Positions 32,096 through 45,205 are shown, counted from the first letter of the stretch. The stretch: 64,000 bases of DNA from Primula veris (GCA_963682055.1 OY821746.1:25672481-25736480), one strand, 5' to 3'. Made by a program: numbers and translations. The notes: a model not told the origin generated them from the letters alone.

Positions 32096-33300
32096 GTACT
32101 CACAAATAGTGCAATCACACATTAATACAGTAGTGGGCCCTATGTTTCTTAGTAGAAAAATTCCAAATTTTAGTATTCTACCATTTACTACTGGGTACAC
32201 TATGGTTACGGATAGCACTGAATTTACTTGTGCAATCGATTGTCAAATGCCATCTGTTTTTTTTTTTCATTATATTTTTGGTGGTTTTTATTTCCTGTTT
32301 AAAGTTGCACTCACATAATATTACGAGGTACTGTTTCAAATTATAATTATCTTAATTTTAGTTTTTCTACTTTGATTTAGACAGGCAAAATAAAATAAAA
32401 ATTGGAATCAGTAATTTTTGAAAAATAAACTTTAAAGCCACTTGGAACAATAAAATCCATCAAAACCAGCCCAAAATAATGACATTTCATGACTAAGCAA
32501 ATACTTGATTGCAAAATATAAAATGGTTTTATCTATACAGCAGATTAAAGTAAAAGTATATATAAGCATCCAGAAGACGGCAACCACTAAGTATATATGT
32601 TTTACCTACAAACAACTTAATGTTCATTTGATTCCTTGACTTTACATTTAATTATGTCAACAAATTGTTGGCTAATTGCTTTAGTGTCTCTTTAAGAGAA
32701 AATTTTACTGGTGACAGACGTGTAACGTAGATTTACAGACCGTCGCTTTAAATGTGCTGACAATTAAAGCGACGGTCTACGCTCCTATACTATGTTAAGA
32801 TAGAACTTATACTAAATTCTCAAGTCATTAGTACGCGTAAAGTTTAATTATTTATTATTCTCTAATAGTTATGTTAATGTTTTTTTATTAGATAAAATAA
32901 TTTGATTGTTTTATTATGAAGTCTGTATCTTCAAGTTACTTCCCATTGCTTTTTTGTATGCTACCCACCAATAGAGTAATAGCAAAGAGTCATTCAACTA
33001 AGCCTTCTTGTTATCGAATAAAACCAGTCTGTGATATTAGACAATACTCGGAGTTTGGTTATATAGTAACTCTTAGTAGTTTGTTAAAAACACTAGTTCG
33101 TTGATATAGTACTCACTCAGTTTTGCTGGAATTGAATTATATGATCCGGTTATTATTTGGCTTCGTCGAAATTCTCCCTCTGTTATAATATGTTGGACGT
33201 CTAAATTTTTATGGGATTAATATTAGTTTGTAGGAGCAAATCATAGTTTCTCCATCGACGTATCTATTAGTTTCATTTGATTTGAATAAATTTTGCAATA
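32096..33300. other. upstream region of the CYCLOPS gene
   Basis: AT-rich. It includes a perfect 15-bp hairpin (listed separately). I see no clear TATA box; the leader immediately before the ATG reads TTTTGCAATA. Confidence 0.4.
32737..32778. repeat. perfect inverted repeat (15-bp stem, 12-nt loop)
   Basis: AGACCGTCGCTTTAA (32737-32751) and its exact reverse complement (32764-32778). The GCGACGGTC words resemble subterminal repeats of some plant DNA transposons, which is inference. Confidence 0.85.
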
Positions 33301-36300
33301 ATGGAAACGGAAGGAAGGAGCTTTTCGGAGTTTTATAGGAACGAGAGTGAAGATATATTTTTGAAAACTTTGATGGAGGGGTCAATGGGGATGCCAGTTC
33401 CGACCATGGAAATGTTAGGTTTTAAAGATCTTCCACAAAATTGTCGAACAGATAGCGAGGAGATATTCAAGAACTGGCTAACCAATGGAGAGGCAAGGAT
33501 TTTTCTGATTTTTTTCCTTTTCTTCATTGAGTCTTTATTCTGTTCATGAGGTTTAAGTTATCTGAGGTTGGAGCATGAATAAAATGATACTACAGTAGTT
33601 TTCCTGATTATTATAGCCAAGCACATCTATAGATGTACTTCTTTCACCTCTTCTACATGCTTGTTAGTCTGTCTATGATTAGATTAATATAAATTATTAT
33701 CCTTCAGTTTTATGCAAACTACATGTACTTTAATGTGAAATCTATTATTTTGAGCTGTGATGCCTGGTTTCGGGTTCTAATTTTTTTTTACCAAATCTCA
33801 ATTTCTAACTGCTGGGGAAATAATATCCGTGTTTAGTGATTCTCTGCTGCTGCATTTTTTTCTTTAATCCGCTCTCATCTCAGAATTCTTTTCTACTCTT
33901 TAATCAATCCTTTTCTATCGTTTCATGTTTTGAAACAGCAGTTTCTTCTAAGAACTGTTTTAGGATCATAAGTTAACTAGGATGCTTCAATGTCTTATTC
34001 CTTCTATTGTCTAATTTCAATTTAACTTAGCATATACATTTGGTTTCTGCTCGAAAGTTTTTCTTTAGATGTTGAGAAAATCCAAGTATTTTGGTCTTTT
34101 TTTAAGCAAGCAAATCGAATGGGGTGTCCAATCTAATTTAGAGCTTTCATCCTTGGCACAAAAGAGTATGTGTATATTATTTTGATAGGCATATATCTCC
34201 ATTTTGTAAGCACCGTCTCAATTTACTAACAATTTTTTAGTACAGGAGAAGATTGATTGACTTTAAATATTACAAGATATCAAATTACAAAGTTCTATTT
34301 TTATTTTATTTGGGTACATCGGAAGCTCCCCAGTTCTGAATCCTGTTTTAGGATTCTATCGCAGGCGGTGATTGTTGAAATAACGCTCTCCCGTGATGTG
34401 ATCTTATTTAGGATTCTCATCTGTTCTTCACTTTTCCCTTCGATATTTATTCTAACTAGATAATCTTCTGCTATCCAGAATAGCTATAATTCTACAGGCA
34501 TCCCTCACCATCCTCGGCAAGCATCTCGAAGGTTAGTGCATTATTCTACTAGCGTTTTCAAGATGTTATCGTTTTTATTTACTATATGTTATTTATCAAC
34601 TAACCATAAGAATAGTTATCACATTATTTAGGGGTTGTTTGTCTGCAATTTCTAAGAAAAAAAGCTTGGCTTTTTATGAGTCTGAGAAGAACTGAAGAAG
34701 GCTGAGTTTATCCATCTTCAACATCTAGATTTCCGGACCAATATTATACTAAAAGTCTCAGCTTTAAAGTTGACCAGCCAAATGTTATGTGGGTGATGAC
34801 TAATAAGTTAAAAAGCAAATAACTTGAACTTAAAACCTGCAGTTAAACTAGTCCTAAGGGCCTTAACTACTTTAGAAATTGCAGACCACCGTCTTTCTGG
34901 TTTGCTGTTAAGCTGGGTCTTTTCAGATTATCGAATGTGTTGAGTGGCCAAAAAAAAAAAGATACTAGAAAAGCTCATCCATTAAGCTAGTCAACCAAAT
35001 ATACTCTAGCTGTTAGGTTAAAAAGAACACAAGCTCAGCTTACAAACATTTCCACTTTAGCAAAAAGGAACACTATTGGAGATTTCATGAAGATATGGAA
35101 AAATGAAAGAACATTGTACTTATAATAAACCTGTAATATCACTTACTATACAGGATATCAAGAGAATTAGCCAGCTTAACTGGTCATCATCATATTGCAA
35201 GCCCACTTCAAAGAAAAAGAAGCAATGAGACTCTATTTGCTCAGCCTACACCTTTGCCTGAAGAGCCAACAAATGATCCTCATGATTTCAATCAAAACTC
35301 AAACAGGTATGTTAAGTATAATACTCTTACAATTCAAGTTGTTGTTTGTATAAATCCAAGTGGTTGGAACTTATAAATCCTTAGGCTCTACTATTTGAAG
35401 TAACACAACCATGAAAAAATGATAGTAGCAAACGTTTTGTAAATTTGACGAAGACTTAATTTGTAAATTGTCAGGAATGTGGCTGAAGCAGGTTTACAAG
35501 CTGGTAATCTCTATTTGGCCAAGGTATGTACTTAATCGCATTTATAAAAGATATTATTGATGGAAGTGATAATAGAAGAGCATATATATAAGCTGAGACT
35601 CTTATTACCAGCATGCTTGAGCATAAAAAACATAATCTATGAGTCAGGAGGAGACTTGTCCTATATAAGAATATCAAACCGCTACAAACCTATTACTTTT
35701 GGAATGTGTCTAATTGTTATGTATATTTTAATGCACATTGAAGTAATTGCAAAATATCGAATTTGTGTTCCTATTTATAAGAAAATATCTTCACTGAACT
35801 GGCTTGCAGGCATGGCTTCAGAGTTCTCAACCAATGACGAGAAGTCGATCCTCTGAACTGAGGTATCTTTTTATAATCAGTACGCAGCATAATTACAGAA
35901 ACGTTATATTTGAAAATTTTCCACCTGATTACTGAAAGAATGGCTTTCTACTTTCGATAATAGACCCTTAACTTTTAGGCTAGAACCATCTACATGAGCT
36001 TTAAGAAGTCTTGCGTTGTTCACCTCTTGTTTCTGAAATTTCTTTTTTAAAAAATTTAGAGTTGGTTTGGCTGTAGAACTGAAAATTCCTTTCCCCTTTT
36101 TCTTGCACAGAAATGTAGGAAGTTTTTGGTAAATTAATAACAATAAGACTGCCTGCCTAGTCCTTCAAAGTACACCATCCGGTTCAAGAAACTTGCTAAA
36201 AAGTTATCTAGTTGCTTCCGAAATTGAAAATAATGTTTCATTTTTATAAGCGGAATTAGCAGACGCTTTACAATGATAAAGTCATAAAACTAAAAAAAAA

Positions 36301-39164
36301 GAACACCAGAAGTTCCCTACATAACAGAAAAGTCGACCAACCTTTCTTTTTTCTGTTGATTTATTCATTCCCCTAGTTAAGGTAAAAAACACACACCATT
36401 TCTCAGAACCATGGTACTTTCACTTCCACAAAGAACAAGAATGCTACACGAGTTACTTCACTTCAAGACAGAACGATCGACCCGCTTTTTCTTTTCCTGT
36501 TTTGATTTTTTATACTTTTTGCAGGAAAAGGTATGTTGCGATGCAGAACTCTCAAGCACCCTACGGCGTGCATAACCCGATAAATTTGTCACGGATGAAC
36601 CAAGACAATACAAACCAGAATGGATTTGATGATATTTCAATAAACAACATTCCAAACCAATTTAACTCGTTTACGTCACTATCAAATTCATCCTCTGCCC
36701 CTTTCAACACTTCACCTATTCAAGTAGACAAAGTCTCTTCTGTGGTGAATTTGTTGAAAGATGCCTTAGAAAGGAAAAAAATAAATAAACAAGGAGAAGT
36801 TTTTGGTGACGTGGGCTTAAATCAAGGGCAAGGAGGTCATTTCCAAGCGACAGTTGGCGCCTTTCAAGATATTTCCTCTATCCAGGCAAATGATACTAGT
36901 TTCATTCAAACACTACAAGGGTCTTATAACATGGAATTAGATAATTTTGTCACTCCTGCGAATTTGAGAGCACTTTCTAGAGAGCCTTCGCAAAGTGAAT
37001 CGTCGGCTGCAACAACCATTTGTTTCGACGTCTGTGACAGGCCTAGTTATTCTGGTCAAACAGAAAATGAGTCTAAAGGTAATTTTGTTTTTGTTTTCAG
37101 AACAATTGTTGCATGTTTTTTTGTTCTTGTTGACAATGATTTTGGACTGGAATCAACTGAACTTATAAATAGATAAAAACTATTGTAATTCATTTTGGGT
37201 CTCATACAGAACAATCTCTATAAATTTAGTTTGAGCTTACTACTCTAATATTTTGTTTGCATATCGGGATTGTCAAACAAAACTAAAAGGTAACCTTCAC
37301 AGACACCTTCTAATCAGTTTTCTCGTTCCTTGGTGACTGCTGCTGGGCTTTTCCAAATGTGACCATGTTATTCTTTTGTTTGAAAATTAGCAAATATAAA
37401 AACATGTCTGCATAATGCAAGTTTCTTTTTTGACAACAGATCTCAGGGACACGGTAGGAGGCAAGACAAAGGAGGAAAAGAAGGTATTCTTTGTGAAAAT
37501 GCTAAGATTTTCGTTGGTGAAACAAAAACTACCAAACTGTTGTTTTAACATTCTATAGAACTACTAAACTCTTATTAATTTAATCCTTTAATTACCTGCA
37601 TTCATCAGAAAACTCTTGTTCGATATGGATCCGTGACATCTGCCGTCCCAGGTAATAAAATTGTATTCATGCTGCTATGTTCAGCCTAATTATTGTTTCA
37701 CTTTGGACTCTGTTTTCCTTTGGTTTCTTCAAGTTATGAGTAGTATAACACTTTCTTAGCTTCAATCAGATAATGTTCGTTAAGCTTCGGGTGGATGCTA
37801 TCATTCCCCCATAAATAGTATCTGTGTACATTTGTGTACTTGCATCAAAATAGACAAAGATAATCTTTCAACTTTATTTCTGTCACGTCACGTTATATTA
37901 TTAGTTTATAGCAACCTGAATTTTGATACGCATAATTATCGGTCTAACCCTAATAAACATCTCTAATCATTCAAACTTTTGCAGTGGAGAGAGGGGACCC
38001 GACAAAGAAACGCAGGGTGGAGCGGTCTAGAAAGTATGTACTACTACTTTGAAATTCTAGAAAAAGTAGTTCTTACACTTACAAAAGATGTTCACTTTTA
38101 TGAAGTTGTTGGTAGCATTGTTTTAACTAAATAAGGTTCCTCTTCTAGTCCTCAAAAGGTGCATTGACCATTCTATAGAAGAGTATTTCTTACCTCCTCT
38201 AGCAAACTCTACTATGTTCTCTTTCATCTTTTTTTCTGCAAGAGCTTCCATAAAAACATATTAGAAAGAATATGAACATGTGCTTCTTTTATGCGTTATA
38301 AAGTGAATGTACTTTTCGATCGTACTTTCTATTACATAATTTTAGTATTTTCAATATTCATAAAAGTTTAACTCGTGATTGATCTTCGTCCTGTAGAATG
38401 GCAGAGGCAAAAGAGAGAAATCTGACCCCTCCAATCCCCTCAGACATCCAATCGATCTTGAAGCGGTGTGAAAATCTTGAGAAGGAAGTGAGGTCGCTCA
38501 AACTCAACCTTTCTTTCATGAATAGGTACTACAAAATTATCCCTCTATATTACAAAATGATGCTGTCATTGCACGTCTGCTTCTGTACATGTTTCAGAAT
38601 TGTTTAATTAGCTGCTGCTTCTAAGGCCCAGTTTATCCTTCTTGCTACAAGTTGCGAGGCATTTGGTTTGCCAGCATAAAACCTGAGTTAGTGTTTAAAG
38701 TTGGATGATCCCAACTCTTTTTTAAAACCTCAATTAGAACAGTCAAAAGACTCAACAGTTTGTTTTTTTAGAAATTGAAGCTTCCGATGCCCTATGTGCC
38801 TGCAAATATTGATATATGCTATACAGTGGTTAATGTTAGTTGAGGTTACAAGAATTCCAAATCGTTATGCTTTTGATTTCCTCTTTATTGGAGTAGAAAA
38901 AAAGGTCCTTCTTAAGTTGATTCCAAACACACCATTATTTAATTATATTGACAGTGTATATTTTTGAAAAAGACAACATTTATGTCCACAACCTATTAAT
39001 TATTTCAGGAAGGATATATAATTAAATGTTTCGATAATCTTTTGTTTCTTTATTTCAGGAAGGATTCTGAACAAACAAAACAGATAGAAGAGCTACAAAA
39101 GAACAATGATGATTTGGCAAATGAAAAGGAACGTCTTCTTGAAGAGATTGAGAGGATACTTTGA
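33301..39164 (+). CDS. CYCLOPS: CYCLOPS / IPD3, transcription factor of the common symbiosis pathway
   Basis: Predicted exons: 33301-33492, 34479-34531, 35154-35306, 35475-35523, 35810-35862, 36525-37078, 37440-37483, 37620-37662, 37985-38033, 38397-38525, 39059-39164. All phases agree and give 474 residues (legume proteins are about 510-520). The N-terminus matches the family (FLKTLMEGS, GMPVPTMEMLGFK, RTDSEE around S52, which corresponds to the known site S50). TRSRSSELRKRY lies at 159-170, where I recall the second CCaMK site. A basic TKKRRVERSRK stretch and coiled coil (about 405-474) complete it. In the nucleus it is phosphorylated by CCaMK and activates symbiosis genes. Intron 1 starts with GC, not GT. 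The protein ends at …EEIERIL, a few residues earlier than I expect. Confidence 0.9.
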
Positions 39165-39378
39165 GACATCAAGAAGAAGTACCGCTATTCTCCTTTTCTT
39201 TTCTCCAGGAACTTCTCGGTCTTTTTAGTAATTCAAGGTGCCCTAAACCGATTTTATGTGTTGGATACGACGTTGATGATGCTCTTAAAATTATGCCAGT
39301 GTTATGAACTTGATGCAGTTATGATCGACTAGATTTGAATACGAGTATGAATTTTCTTTGTTAAGTCAATGATGACCC

Positions 39379-39384
39379 AATAAA
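39379..39384 (+). terminator. candidate polyadenylation signal of CYCLOPS
   Basis: AATAAA about 215 bp after the stop codon, in T-rich DNA. Confidence 0.45.
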
Positions 39385-40129
39385 TATAGATTATTGTTTC
39401 ATACTCTCGAGAAGCGAAAACTTAAGGCTAGATGTTTAAAGCGATCTAGTGTGCAACATGTTTTTTAAGTCTACTTGCTCTAAACAGTACTATCTCTTGT
39501 GTAGTAATACGAGTATGAATTGAAAGAGAAAAGGATAGGAAAGATAAAGCATCTTGTTACCATGCATTATTTAGATATAACTGTTTTTCTGATCACCTAA
39601 ATAAGCATTAAGGATTAGCTAGCTGGTGTCAAAAGCTAAATTGAAAGAAGAAAGGTCATATAAATTCCTTGATACTTGAAGATTTTGTATGTGATCCGAT
39701 GAATGTATGCCTGCTACAACTTAAAAATAGCTTTCTGTTTCATTATGTGTTCCAAGATTTTGAAAAGGAAAAATAATATCCGTGGAGTAACATCTTCCAT
39801 ATACTGTATTCAAGACTATGACGGCATTACATAAGATAAGAGACATATTTTGCAACAAAAAAATTTCAACTCCATGTCATACTATTGACTAGTGTTCCGC
39901 GAATGGTGAACTATGTATATTAACAATATAGTATTTGGTTTATTTATTGAATGAAAGGTGTATTTTTGTTCATATTTGGTTTACTTAAAATTGAACAAAG
40001 TTGAGTCGAATGCTTAAGAAAACGAACACATGACTTATTTCGTTTATTCACACCCCTATCCAAAAGCCATAGATCTAAGTTAATGGTGTGCATTCTGCTC
40101 TACCCCATTTATATGCTCATTTCCTGTCT
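39385..40129. other. intergenic AT-rich DNA
   Basis: Nothing recognisable beyond simple AT-rich sequence. Confidence 0.5.
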
Positions 40130-40390
40130 TCATGGATCTTTTCGTTCAAATTTCACCTTTTTTACGACTTGTTTCTTACGTTTATAAACTTCTACAATAT
40201 ATAATACACAATTTTTTTTTTTTAAATGGACATAATATTGGTCTAAACAATATCATTATTAAATTTGATTTTTATCCTACACTAGTTTTTATACTTGTTT
40301 GAAATTAAATTATGCATAACTTTCTCTTATAAATAATTGATGTAACTTTCTTTTTTTGTAATAATTGATGTAACTATAATCACAATTGCA
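40130..40390 (+). mobile_element. diverged copy of MITE family M
   Basis: Keeps GGACATAATATTGG, a CACTAGTTTTTATAC region and TAAATAATTGATG in the order seen in the other copies, but with many changes. Confidence 0.5.
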
Positions 40391-40841
40391 TTATTTTTTC
40401 CGATTTGTTTAAACAAATATTTTGAGTTATATAACAAAAAATGCATAAAATGAGTTTTTTTTTTTTTTTTATAATTAATAATCCTCATTTGGAGTTAACC
40501 TATTTCTTATGTGTCAGAGATTAAATTCTGATAATGAACGTGATATACTCGGTTACCAACCAAAGCATTTGATACAAAAGAACTTTGAGTTGAAATGGGC
40601 TGGTCAATTAGTCCATGAGAAGAAAACCGCCAGTGAAACCCACTAAGCACTCACTCAACACACGTGCAGCCCATCACTACACGTGTCACTGAACACAACT
40701 GTCTATATCCCCAAAGTTAGTATTACACTAAAGCTCCTTATCTATTTTGGTGAGTTCATCATCAATCCATACTTTATCTATTAGGCTTATTTATTTGGCA
40801 AAATTTGTATTTCTTTTTCAGAAACCTTACACAGTCCCTTA

Positions 40842-41116
40842 GGGCGTGTTTGTTTGAATTTGTATTGGGATGGGACTGTACTGCAAATGCAGTGGGCCTA
40901 TTAATACTCTGTTTGTTTGAGTATTTCGCTTCGGTATTAACAGTTTGACTGTACTTCAAATACTACCGAATACCATCTTTTTCAATATCACATCTGAGCA
41001 GTATTAGAAATAGTGAAGAGATACTAAAATTTTTTAGTCCCGGTATATTTGTAGTACAACACTTATCCCACGGTATTTCTAATCATATAAAAATAGTACT
41101 GCAAACAAACGAGACC
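40842..41116. mobile_element. Tourist-like MITE (PIF/Harbinger), 275 bp
   Basis: Terminal inverted repeats GGGCGTGTTTGTTTG and GGTCTCGTTTGTTTGC (reverse complement of the right end), flanked by TTA on both sides (40839-40841 and 41117-41119). The interior is non-coding. Confidence 0.8.
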
Positions 41117-41119
41117 TTA

Positions 41120-42430
41120 GTTCTTAACAAAAAGTTTATAAACAACAAACACATTGAAGAAGCGAGTCTTTCTCTTTTGAAGTTGTTAGGATTATCCGTA
41201 ATAAGATATTGACGAAAATTAAAAAATCTTACATAAAATAAAGTTCTAATTTTATTCTTCATCTCGATATGATAACATTCCACCCATTGTTCTTCTAACT
41301 CCATTTCATGGCAAATGACCATAGGAATATGTCATCATATTAATGAACAAAGAACACACTAATTATGGTATGAAAGGAATAAAAAGAAGAAAATTTGCTT
41401 CACAAGCTTATAAATAATTAATGTGAATTCATCAGTATATTCCGCTAATTAGTTTGTGTTTTATACGGTACATATAGCCATATTATAAACGAACTATATT
41501 ATATTCCCTAAAAAAATGTTAGTGTGCATAAAAAGGAATTGATGGTTATTCCATCTAGTATCAACTTATGATGGAATGTACAATCAATTCTTCACCGTAA
41601 ATACAACCAAGTTCATTTTATCAATTTTGTAAAGAACGAAAACATAACTAAACCTGCATGAGATATGCTAAAATGATAAACATGTAGGTTTTTTCAACAT
41701 AAAAAGCGAGCTTTCAATTTTCTTTTAATATCCCATTCAAGTTTTAAACCAAACTCTTTTTATTTGGAGCAATGAGTAAATATCACAAAACCATCATTGC
41801 TAATTAACCTATTTAGGCAGAACCCAGACTCTTTACCAGGAGATGCATAGTGTGAATCTTATAAAAAAGGATAATTGATAGTTTGATATTATTTAATATA
41901 TATATATATACTAGTAATCGTGTCCAACACGCGTATGAGACGATGCGAAATATAGAAAATATGTATAGTTATGATATAAATACGTGGAAACATAGTTTAA
42001 AATTTAAAAGAATTTTTGTTGTTAAGGAGAGGAAAATAATTTTATTAGTTTTTATTTTTTATATTTTTATGTGAGTATGATATTATTGTAATTAATATAA
42101 ATGTGTAGAGTGTAGGGGTATTTTTGAAAAAAAGTTACTAAATTGGGCAGATTTATTTAACTTGGGTTGATTTATTATAATAGAATGATATATATATATA
42201 TTTAAAAGCTGCGAGTATAATTCAATGTTCCAAAAATGTGCAAGACGGTATTTAGGCTAAATCAACCGTCTAATCCACTTAATCTGTCTAATTTTACATA
42301 ATCTGCTAGTTTATAAGCTTCAGCTATTGCATGGTCTAACACACTTGGTAATCGTTGGAGCTTAGCATAAAGTAAAATATCAAATGAAAATTATTAGAGA
42401 TCTAAAATCAATAAAAATGATAAAAGTACC
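41120..42430. other. intergenic AT-rich DNA
   Basis: No gene seen. It contains an (AT)n stretch near 41897 and an imperfect inverted repeat near 41530-41590. Confidence 0.5.
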
Positions 42431-43330
42431 GTATCATATCTTATTTAATTATCTATTACGAAACTACGTGTAATTTTGACCGGTCACGAACTTATATCAA
42501 AATTGTCGGAATAAATTTTTTAAAAAATTGAACATATAGTTCAAATATTAAATTTTATGATTATATTTAAAAAAATCCATTTCGACAATTTTGATAAAAG
42601 TTATAAGCCGGTCAAAATTGTGCATAGTTTCATAATGGATAATTAAATGGGAACAGAGGAGAACAATTTGAGAAAGAAGGACCAAAAAAATCAAAACAAG
42701 AAAAAAATATTAAATTTTATGATTAGATTTAAAAAAAAAAAAATTGATACAAGTTATAAGCCGATCAAAATTGCCCGTAATTTCATAATGAACAATTAAA
42801 TATGAACGGAGGAATGCAACTTAAGAGAAAGAAGGACCAAAAAATCAAAACAAGAAAGAATTATTAAATTTTATAATTAGATTTAAAAAAATTCATTTCG
42901 ATAATTTTGATACAAGTTATAAGCCGATTAAAATTGCACGTAGTTTAATAGTGGACAATTAAATAGAAACGGAGGAGTACACCTTAAGAGAAAGAAGGAC
43001 CAAAAAATCAAAACAAGAAAGGATTATTAAATTTTACGATTAGATTAAAAAAAATTCACTTCGATAATTTTGATACTAGTTATAAGCCAATCAAAATTGC
43101 ACATGTATTTTCATAATAGACAATTAAATAGGAACAGAGGAGTACAACTTAAGAGAAATAAGGACCAAAAAATCAAAACAATAAAGGACTATTAAATTTT
43201 ACGATTAGATTTAAAAAAATTTATTTCGATAATTTTAATATGAGTTATAAATCAATTAAAATTACGCATATTGGATAATTAAATATTAACAGAAGAGTAT
43301 AAAGTTAAGAGAAAGAAGACCAAAAAAAGA
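42430..43330. repeat. fold-back MITE with its right arm amplified in tandem (period about 154-165 bp)
   Basis: Positions 42440-42520 and 42560-42650 are inverted copies of each other (both include AATTTTGACCGG and its complement). The right-arm phrase ATTAAATTTTA recurs at 42547, 42709, 42863, 43026 and 43191, at spacings of 162, 154, 163 and 165 bp. Each unit ends with a GAACGGAGGAGTAC-like phrase, resembling the CTCCGTTC ends of Stowaway elements. Confidence 0.75.
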
Positions 43331-43430
43331 AAAAAAAAGAAAGGAGTATTACTATACAAGTTTACTTCACCCCACCCAATAATAATCCCAAATCCAATAA
43401 ACATTTTCGCGCTTCTTCTTATTTTCCATC

Positions 43431-43491
43431 TCATCTCTACAACTTATTAGGGTTCCAATTCCAATACACAATTCTCTCTCCCCCTTTCTCT

Positions 43492-43522
<31 letters not shown>

Positions 43523-44202
43523 AATCTATATAAATAATACAATCCATCAAATAATCATCAAGTAAATGCCCTTCTTCTCCTCTCTCTCATTTACAATTAG
43601 GATATATATATGTATATATATATTGAGCAGTAGTATCAGTGTATTTAAATGATACATATTCCTTTTCTTATGGAATTTTATCAAAAAATAGTCCCTGTAT
43701 TAATTACCCTTGCAATAAAATAATAAAAACTTGTCAGCTCTTCCTTTTTTGGCACATATGTGGAAATAAAAAAAAAAAAAAATTTGGAGGGGGAAAGGTA
43801 GATAGAAAAACAACAAAATATGGTGTAATAGATTTTTTTTTAGTTGATTTTTGGATTTTATATTTTAAAATTTAAAAATTTGTGGGTTTTTGGACAGTCA
43901 GATTATTTAGCTTTTAAAAATCAGATTTTTAGGCAAAGAAGGTAAAAAGATCCAGATTTTTAAAATCTACATTTTCAGTGGATTTTTAAAACAGATTTTT
44001 TAAAATACGATTTTTGACCAAAAAAGCTGTTACCAAACGGACCCTATATGGTTTGTAATGATAGGGATGTTAATATAGGGAAACTGAAAATTATATAAAG
44101 TTGAATGGTTAATATAGGGATGTTAATATAGTAAGTGTGCGGTTTTTTTATTATAAACTTGAGGAAAAAATTAAGGAATTTGATGTTGTTGCTCTATACA
44201 GG
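43431..44202 (+). promoter_or_regulatory. 5' region of the RPA70 gene, first copy
   Basis: Positions 43440-43560 hold a TTAGGGTTCC phrase, CT-rich tracts and a (CA)n microsatellite, typical of a plant promoter and 5' UTR. Positions 43600-44150 look inserted: T/A-rich, with TTAATATAGGGATG repeated and an ACCAAACGGACCCTA end-like sequence near 44030. CTATACAG just before the ATG could be an acceptor of a 5' UTR intron. Confidence 0.4.
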
Positions 44203-44483
44203 ATGGAGGGTGGGATGAGGCTAACGGAGGGTGCGATAGAGAAGCTGAAGAACGGAGCAACAGCGGAGAGCTTCAAGCCGGTTTTACAAGTAACAGATCT
44301 GAGGCTGATAAGCAGCACGCAGAACAGCCAAGAGAGGTACAGAGTGGTGATCTCCGACGGGACCCAAGGACAACAGGGCATGCTCGGGACACAGAAGAAC
44401 GATTTAGTCAAGTCGAAGACCTTGCAGATTGGGTCCATTGTGCAGCTCACTCAGTACACCTTTAATGTCATCCAGGGCCGATC
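44203..44483 (+). CDS. RPA70 first coding exon, copy 1 (intact alternative)
   Basis: ATG to a TC|GTATGT donor, 93 codons plus two bases, the same phase as copy 3. It encodes the RPA N-terminal domain (DBD-F) with [21 protein letters not shown] and IGSIVQL. It differs from copy 3 at about nine of 94 residues. It could splice to the main exon at 49333 by skipping the other copies, giving a second protein isoform. Confidence 0.7.
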
Positions 44484-44925
44484 GTATGTTAAAACTCTTA
44501 TTTTTTTATGTTGCTGCTTCTCGGTTTTTTTTTTCCTCCGATTTTTAGGGCTTTTACGGAGTTTCTGATTATGAATTGATGGCTTGTTTTGTTGTCTATC
44601 TGCTTTTATGTATTGGTTCTTGGGTTTTGAAAAGATGGGATCTTTAGGGATTTTTCGGTGTTTTGAGGTTTTGGGTTTGTTGGTTAGGAAATGAATTGAG
44701 ATTGATTGCTTGTTTTGTTGTCTGTCTGCTTTTATGTATCCGGTACTTGGGTTTTTTTAAAGATAGGACTTTTAGGGCAATTTTGGTGTTTTGGATTATG
44801 GGTTTGTTTGTTAGGAAGTGAATTGAGATTGATTGCTGGTCTTGTTCATCTGCTTTTTTTATCTATCTACAACTAGGGTTTCAAAACACAACTCCCTCTC
44901 TCTATAATATATAGATAGATATAGG

Positions 44926-45205
44926 ATGGAGGGTGCGATGAGGTTAACGGAAGGTGCAACAGAGAAGCTGAAGAATGGTGCAACAGCGGAGAGCTTCAAG
45001 CTGGTTTTACAAGTGACAGATCTGAGGCTGATAAGCAGCACTCAGAACAGCCAAGAGAGGTACATAGTTGTCATTTCCAATGGGACTCAGGGGCAACAGG
45101 GCATGCTCGGCATGCAGAAGAACGATCTGTCAAGTCGAAGACCTTGCAAATTTGGTCCATTGTTCAGCTCACTCAGTACACCTTTAACGTCATCCAGGGC
45201 CGATC
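44926..45205 (+). pseudogene. RPA70 first coding exon, copy 2 (frameshifted)
   Basis: Same exon with a one-base deletion just after the AGAAGAACGAT phrase (45116-45126). This shifts the frame before the end of the domain, so it cannot be joined productively to the main exon. It also carries changes such as V for G in surrounding surface positions. The donor GTATGT is retained. Confidence 0.85.

Noticed and set aside
42430..43330. Centromeric satellite
   Set aside because: Five copies that derive from one arm of a fold-back element, local and diverged. No evidence of a large array.
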